Below, piece by piece: positions 14,285-17,866 of a DNA stretch of 17,866 nt. The DNA is from JBGPFS01 sp041483455 (GTDB taxonomy: Bacteria > Chloroflexota > Limnocylindria > Limnocylindrales > CSP1-4): assembly GCA_041483455.1 (NCBI GenBank), contig JBGPFS010000025.1, positions 1 through 17,866 of the forward strand. Direction: 5' to 3'. Under the pieces are notes generated by a model, which was not told where the DNA came from, did no database searches, and saw nothing but the letters and a program-made list of their open reading frames with translations. A program made the translations under genes and the position numbers. Positions within the stretch are counted from its first letter, which is position 1. Every line of letters begins with the position of its first letter.

Positions 14285-14290
14285 TATCCT
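14285..14290 (+). promoter_or_regulatory. Possible -10 box for tRNA-Ser
   Basis: TATCCT lies nine bases before the mature tRNA 5' end, so transcription would start about three bases upstream of the tRNA. No good -35 is seen at 16-18 bases, so read-through from the greA operon is an alternative. Confidence 0.35.
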
Positions 14291-14299
14291 GAGGGTGCC

Positions 14300-14386
<87 letters not shown>

Positions 14387-14482
14387 CGCGAGCAGTCGGG
14401 GCGCGACGCTGGGCGGGATCGGCGCCCGGCAGCCGAGAGGATCGGCGCGAGGGTCCGGCTGGGCGGCGAGCGCCTCTTCGGT

Positions 14483-14512
14483 TTGACGCCTCCACCTCGC
14501 CCGACCTAACCT
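14483..14512 (+). promoter_or_regulatory. Promoter of the cation/proton antiporter gene
   Basis: TTGACG at 14483-14488 and TAACCT at 14507-14512 are separated by 18 bases. Transcription should start near 14519, just before the structured leader at 14521. Confidence 0.7.
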
Positions 14513-14520
14513 GCCGCCAA

Positions 14521-14597
14521 CGGCGATGGTTCCCGCCGAGGCGCTCCCCACGCGAGCACCTGAACCGCCCGATTCGGGCTGATGGTCCCTGGACTGC
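14521..14597 (+). promoter_or_regulatory. Candidate fluoride (crcB-type) riboswitch aptamer
   Basis: The leader begins with a five-pair stem CGGCG/CGCCG (14521-14525/14534-14538) closing an eight-base loop ATGGTTCC. This is the size and form of the first stem-loop of the known fluoride aptamer (GGCGAUG...CGCC). Further on, GCCCG/CGGGC (14567-14571/14575-14579) is followed directly by TGATGG, like the aptamer's GGGCUGAUGG. The pseudoknot is imperfect: loop GGTTC against GGTCC (14584-14588) leaves a U-U mismatch, and the loop GGTTC is instead perfectly complementary to GAACC at 14562-14566. The stretch between the stems is longer than usual and contains GCTC/GAGC (14543-14546/14554-14557). The downstream antiporter is a gene class reported under fluoride control. 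Tentative. Confidence 0.42.
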
Positions 14598-14605
14598 CGA
14601 GCAGA

Positions 14606-14638
14606 CCTGGGGCCTTCTTGTTGCCCCGAGCCAGGAGG
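14606..14638 (+). promoter_or_regulatory. Hairpin overlapping the antiporter Shine-Dalgarno
   Basis: CCTGG (14606-14610) pairs with CCAGG (14631-14635), which overlaps the Shine-Dalgarno AGGAGG at 14633-14638; alternatively GGGGC (14609-14613) pairs with GCCCC (14623-14627). A second CCTGG at 14588-14592, within the candidate aptamer, could also pair with CCAGG. This would suit translational control by alternative folding. Confidence 0.45.
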
Positions 14639-14644
14639 TGCGGT

Positions 14645-15865
14645 GTGGACAACGTCTACTTGATCGCCGCCGGGTGGATGGGGCTCGCCCTCGTCGCCAG
14701 CCTGATCTCGATCCGGCTCGGGATCTCGGTCGCGCTGATCGAGATCGCGATGGGGATCCTCGCCGGGAACGCCTTCCACCTCCAGACGACGCCATGGATC
14801 GACTTCTTCGCGACGTTCGGGGCCGGGCTGCTGACATTCCTGGCCGGTGCCGAGATCGACCCCGAGTCGCTGCGCCGCCACGCGAAGGCGTCGCTGTCGA
14901 TCGGGCTCATCTCGTTCCTGATCCCGTGCCTCGCGGCCTTCGCGTTCGCCTACTTCGTCGCCGGCTGGAAGCTCCAGGCAGCCGAGATCGCCGGGATCGC
15001 CCTGTCGACCACCTCGGTCGCCGTCGTCTACGCGGTGATGATCGAGACGGGGCTCGTTGACCGCGATCTCGGCAAGACGATCCTCGCGGCATGCTTCGTG
15101 ACCGACCTCGGGACCGTCCTCGCCCTCGGCGTGCTCTTCGCGGACTTCAGCCCGCTGCTGCTCCTGTTCATCCTCGTGACGGCCGTGGCTCTCTACTTCA
15201 TGCCGCGCTGGACTCGCTGGTTCGTCGTCCACGTCCCGGACCGGGTCTCGGAACCCGAGATCAAGTTCCTCTTCTTCATCCTGTTCATCCTCGGCGGGCT
15301 GGCGACGAGCGCGAACAGCGAAGCCGTCCTCCCGGCCTACCTCGTCGGGTTGGCGGTCGCGGGCGTCTTCGTACGCGACCGGGTCCTCGTCAACCGGATG
15401 CGCTCGATCGCGTTCAGCCTGCTGACGCCGTTCTACTTCATCAAGGCCGGGCTTTACGTCTCGCTGCCGGCGGTCGTCGCCGGAGCCGGGTTGATCGCCA
15501 CCTTCCTCGTCATCAAGATCGTGGCGAAGGTGGTGGGGGTCTGGCCCACGAGTCGCGCCTTCGGGATGCCGGTCCGCGAAGCCAACTACACCACCCTGTT
15601 GATGGCGACCGGCCTGACCTTCGGGACGATCGCGGCACTCTTCGGCTTGACGAACGGCTATATCGACCAGGCGACCTACACGATCCTCGTCACGACGGTG
15701 ATCCTGTCCGCGGTGGTCCCGACGCTGATCGCGACGACGTTCTTCGAGCCTCGCGTCGGAACCGCCAGCGAGGCCGAGGAGATCGAAGCCGCCGAGGAGA
15801 TCGACGCAGGGCCGTTCCACCTGCCCCGGGCCCGGGGCGGAGTCGAAGAGGTGGAACGAGCGTGA
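14645..15865 (+). CDS. CPA2-type cation/proton antiporter (KefB/NapA-like membrane domain)
   Basis: The protein exchanges a monovalent cation for protons across the cytoplasmic membrane, by family. The GTG at 14645 is chosen because AGGAGG lies six bases upstream; it gives 406 residues starting with a membrane helix. About 12-13 hydrophobic segments are seen. The conserved core includes FLAGAEIDPESLRRH, LSTTSVAVVYAVMIETG and CFVTDLGTVLALG, with Asp154 at the position of the ion-binding aspartate preceded by Thr rather than Asn. FYFIKAGLYVSLP and LMATGLTFGTIAALFGL are further family segments. The C-terminus is an acidic tail (about 365-406); the RCK/TrkA-N domain of full KefB proteins is absent. 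It is a single gene with its own promoter and long leader. The ion, Na+ or K+, cannot be told. Confidence 0.9.
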   Translation: MDNVYLIAAGWMGLALVASLISIRLGISVALIEIAMGILAGNAFHLQTTPWIDFFATFGAGLLTFLAGAEIDPESLRRHAKASLSIGLISFLIPCLAAFAFAYFVAGWKLQAAEIAGIALSTTSVAVVYAVMIETGLVDRDLGKTILAACFVTDLGTVLALGVLFADFSPLLLLFILVTAVALYFMPRWTRWFVVHVPDRVSEPEIKFLFFILFILGGLATSANSEAVLPAYLVGLAVAGVFVRDRVLVNRMRSIAFSLLTPFYFIKAGLYVSLPAVVAGAGLIATFLVIKIVAKVVGVWPTSRAFGMPVREANYTTLLMATGLTFGTIAALFGLTNGYIDQATYTILVTTVILSAVVPTLIATTFFEPRVGTASEAEEIEAAEEIDAGPFHLPRARGGVEEVERA

Positions 15866-15870
15866 TATGT

Positions 15871-15900
15871 CCCGCCGACTCCAGCGGGCCGTCCCCTTTT
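15871..15900 (+). terminator. Weak intrinsic terminator after the antiporter gene
   Basis: CCCGC (15871-15875) pairs with GCGGG (15884-15888) over an eight-base loop, followed by CCGTCCCCTTTT. The stem is short, but this is the only T run in the region and it lies six bases after the stop codon. Confidence 0.42.
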
Positions 15901-15952
15901 CCCCGGGCCCGCCGGATCGCCGGGCCGAGCTCGACACCGGGCTGAGCTGCGC

Positions 15953-15982
15953 TTGACGCCCTCGGGCTGTCGCCCCTAGACT
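15953..15982 (+). promoter_or_regulatory. trpE promoter
   Basis: TTGACG at 15953-15958 and TAGACT at 15977-15982 are separated by 18 bases. Transcription should start near 15989, at the beginning of the T-box leader. Confidence 0.78.
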
Positions 15983-15988
15983 CCCGCC

Positions 15989-16320
15989 CACAGCACGAAG
16001 AACGGGCGATGAACGGGACGAGTACCCGTCGCGCGTCGGCACAGAGACCCGGTGGCTGGTGGAAACCGGGGCGACGACGGCGGGGGATGGACCCGGGAGC
16101 CTCCGGACCGAACGGACGAGGAAACGGCGCGAGCCGCCCCGAACCCCAGTAGGCTCCGGCGCAGAGCGCCAGCGATAACGGGCAGCGCCGATCGGCGGCG
16201 GCGGGCGACGAGCCCGGCGACCGGCCCGTCGGTCACGAGAGTGCGGCACACGCCGAATGAGGGTGGCACCGCGGAAGGCACGACCTTTCGTCCCGACGGA
16301 CGAAGGTCGTTCTTGATTCT
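15989..16320 (+). promoter_or_regulatory. T-box riboswitch, tryptophan-specific
   Basis: This leader senses uncharged tRNA-Trp and permits trpE transcription only when tryptophan is short. Stem I starts with GATGAACGGGACG and the AGTA motif (16021-16024). Its distal part has AGAGA (16043-16047) and the hairpin CCCGGT/ACCGGG (16048-16053/16065-16070), with a GGCTGGTGGAA loop as in standard T-boxes. CGTCG pairs with the CGACG before the specifier loop. The loop reads GGATGGACC, so the specifier codon is TGG at 16088-16090, followed by the usual A. The T-box is GGGTGGCACCGCGG (16261-16274), with UGGC (16264-16267) matching a tRNA 3' end G-CCA, as tRNA-Trp has. GGG and GCG of the T-box can pair with CGTCCC at 16289-16294, the same bases used by the terminator, so the two folds exclude each other. 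Confidence 0.93.
16280..16320 (+). terminator. T-box regulated intrinsic terminator
   Basis: ACGACCTTTCGTCC (16280-16293) pairs with GGACGAAGGTCGT (16298-16310), thirteen pairs with a single bulged T and a CGAC loop. The tail TCTTGATTCT is T-rich against a very GC-rich background. It shows that the T-box acts on transcription rather than on translation. Confidence 0.92.
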
Positions 16321-16351
16321 CCGCCGGGTCGCGGACCGGCGGCCAGCCACA

Positions 16352-16384
16352 CGGACCTCGCGACGAACCGGACCTCGCGACGAA
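16352..16384 (+). repeat. Tandem 17-base duplication before trpE
   Basis: CGGACCTCGCGACGAA occurs at 16352-16367 and again at 16369-16384, with one base between. It lies between the T-box terminator and the trpE ribosome binding site. Confidence 0.85.
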
Positions 16385-16411
16385 GCCGCACCGCCCGGAG
16401 GCGACGCACCG

Positions 16412-17866
16412 ATGACCTCGACCGATCCGCTCAGCCTGGCCGAGGCGAAGCGCCTGGCGGGCAGCGCCGACACGATCGTCCTGCGCGCCACCCGCGACGC
16501 CGACCTCGAGACGCCGATCGGCGCGTTCCTCCGGCTCGACGACGGCGGTCCGGCCTACCTGCTCGAATCGGTCGAGGGGGGCGAGCGGCTCGGTCGCTAC
16601 AGCTTCCTCGGCGTCGGGCCACGCCGGCTGCTGGAGGTCCGAGCCGGGAGCACCACGGTCCAGACCCGACCGCTCAGCGTCGACCGCTACGCTCCCGACC
16701 TCCCGACGGTGACCGCGCCGGCCGCGGACCCGCTGGCGGCCCTCCGCGCCTTCGTCCCGCGCCGGCGGGTCCTGCCGGTCGACGGGATGCCACGCTTCAC
16801 CGGCGGGGCGGTGGGCGCCCTGGCCTACGACGCGATCTCGGCGTTCGAGCCGACCGTCCGGCTCCCCGCTGCGGACCCGGTCGGCGTGTCGACGGCGAGC
16901 TTCATCGAGACGGACCTCGTGATCGTCTTCGACCACCTGACCCACACGATCAGCGCCCTCGCCAGCCTCCATACCGACGCGCCCGACTTCGAGGGGCGCT
17001 ACGGGATCGCCGAGCGAGCGATCTTCGAGGCGCTCGAACGGAGCGGCCGACCCACGGCGGCTGAGATGGCCGGGACGGCGAGCGGGCCCGGTCGGGCGAC
17101 GGCTGGAGGCGGCCAGGACGGCGGTCTCGGTTCCCCGGCCGGCCTGTCCAGCGCCCCGATCGAGACAAGCCTCGGGCGCGAGCAGTACATCCGGGCGGTC
17201 GAGGTCGCCAAGGATGCGATCGCCGCCGGCGAGGCGATCCAGGTGGTCCTCGCCCGTCGCCAGTCGTTCGCGCTCCCGGCCGGCCCGGATGGCCGAACGC
17301 TCGACGGGATCGCCCTCTATCGCTCGCTCCGCCGGGTGAACCCGAGCCCGTACCTCTTCTTCGTCCGGACGCCGGCCTTCGAGGTCGTCGGGGCGAGCCC
17401 GGAGCTCCTCCTCCAGGTCGAGGGAGACCGCCTGACCACCCACCCGATCGCCGGGACGAGGCCGCGCGGTGCGACCCCGGCCGAGGACCAGCTCCTGGCC
17501 GAGGAGCTCCAGCGCGACCCCAAGGAGAAGGCCGAGCACGTGATGCTCGTCGACCTCGGCCGCAACGACCTGGGTCGGGTCAGCCGGCCGGGGACGGTCC
17601 GGGTCGCGAAGTACATGGAGGTCGAGCGCTACAGCCACGTCCTCCACCTGGTCAGCCATGTCGAGGGACGGCTCGCGCCGGCGCTCGACGCGCTCGACGC
17701 GCTTCGGTCCGTCTTCCCGGCCGGCACGCTCTCCGGGGCGCCGAAGGTCCGGGCGATGCAGCTGATCGCCGCGGCCGAGCGCGAGCGACGTGGGCTCTAC
17801 GGGGGCGCGGTCGGCTACCTCGGCTACGACGGCAACCTCGACACGGCGATCACGATCCGCAGCGCC
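16412..17866 (+). CDS. trpE: Anthranilate synthase component I (3' end outside window)
   Basis: TrpE makes anthranilate from chorismate with ammonia supplied by TrpG, the first step of tryptophan synthesis. The ATG at 16412, with GGAGG at 16397-16401, opens 485 codons that run to the window edge, so probably only a few tens of residues are missing. The tryptophan feedback motif is YLLES (residues 49-53) followed by GERLGRYSFLG. The chorismate-binding domain starts near residue 255 and includes NPSPYLFFVRTP, GASPELLL, HPIAGTRPRG, DPKEKAEHVMLVDLGRNDLGR, and GTLSGAPKVRAMQLI at 438-452. A Gly/Ala-rich linker lies at about 220-250. PabB is less likely given the LLES site and the Trp T-box upstream. 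Feedback inhibition and tRNA-Trp attenuation probably both act. Confidence 0.97.
   Translation, partial: MTSTDPLSLAEAKRLAGSADTIVLRATRDADLETPIGAFLRLDDGGPAYLLESVEGGERLGRYSFLGVGPRRLLEVRAGSTTVQTRPLSVDRYAPDLPTVTAPAADPLAALRAFVPRRRVLPVDGMPRFTGGAVGALAYDAISAFEPTVRLPAADPVGVSTASFIETDLVIVFDHLTHTISALASLHTDAPDFEGRYGIAERAIFEALERSGRPTAAEMAGTASGPGRATAGGGQDGGLGSPAGLSSAPIETSLGREQYIRAVEVAKDAIAAGEAIQVVLARRQSFALPAGPDGRTLDGIALYRSLRRVNPSPYLFFVRTPAFEVVGASPELLLQVEGDRLTTHPIAGTRPRGATPAEDQLLAEELQRDPKEKAEHVMLVDLGRNDLGRVSRPGTVRVAKYMEVERYSHVLHLVSHVEGRLAPALDALDALRSVFPAGTLSGAPKVRAMQLIAAAERERRGLYGGAVGYLGYDGNLDTAITIRSA

Noticed and set aside
14582..14644. ATG at 14582 as antiporter start
   Set aside because: It lies within the structured leader, has no ribosome binding site, and adds an Arg/Pro-rich stretch before the first membrane helix.
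14519..14644. c-di-AMP (ydaO) or Mn2+ (yybP-ykoY) riboswitch for the antiporter leader
   Set aside because: The conserved segments of those RNAs are not seen, while the GGCGATGG and GGGCTGATGG elements point to the fluoride type.

Overview
The window is a gene-dense, very GC-rich stretch of bacterial chromosome, almost all housekeeping genes. No transposase, phage gene, CRISPR array or plasmid gene is visible. A Chloroflexota-type organism (Limnocylindria-like) fits best, though this is inferred: extreme GC, a class I lysyl-tRNA synthetase, a K+-independent membrane pyrophosphatase, an encoded tRNA CCA end, and a Trp T-box with an intrinsic terminator in front of trpE. A high-GC actinobacterial relative cannot be excluded without a search.

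Layout: 1-992 (+) holds the end of an unidentified Ala-rich protein overlapping ndk. 1014-3874 (-) is a lepB-led operon with two multi-spanning membrane proteins; the distal one resembles the NuoN/Mrp antiporter-like subunits of complex I but lacks their key lysines. 3944-6031 (+) is divergent from lepB and encodes a membrane-anchored protein with SbsA-type Ig-like domains followed by TolB/PD40-like repeats. 6107-9867 (+) is a promoter, a long leader and hppA-uppP-argR. 9941-14184 (+) is a promoter, a strongly structured leader and greA-lysS(class I)-serS-RDD protein. 14300-14385 is tRNA-Ser(UGA). 14483-15865 (+) is a promoter, a structured leader resembling a fluoride riboswitch, and a CPA2-type cation/proton antiporter. 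15953-17866 (+) is a promoter, a complete Trp T-box leader and trpE, cut off by the window end.

How the parts fit together: hppA and uppP both concern pyrophosphate or diphosphate chemistry at the membrane (PPi hydrolysis coupled to H+ pumping, and recycling of undecaprenyl carrier lipid). The greA cluster groups transcript-cleavage rescue with two aminoacyl-tRNA synthetases, and a tRNA-Ser lies just downstream. trpE is controlled by uncharged tRNA-Trp through transcription attenuation.

The most notable content is regulatory. Four promoters share a TTGAC(G/C)-N18-TANNNT form. The T-box can be read in full (AGTA motif, UGG specifier, UGGC tRNA-end bulge, competing terminator). The greA leader can fold into two mutually exclusive strong helices. 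The antiporter leader carries fluoride-aptamer-like elements and a hairpin touching the Shine-Dalgarno. The lepB transcript looks leaderless.
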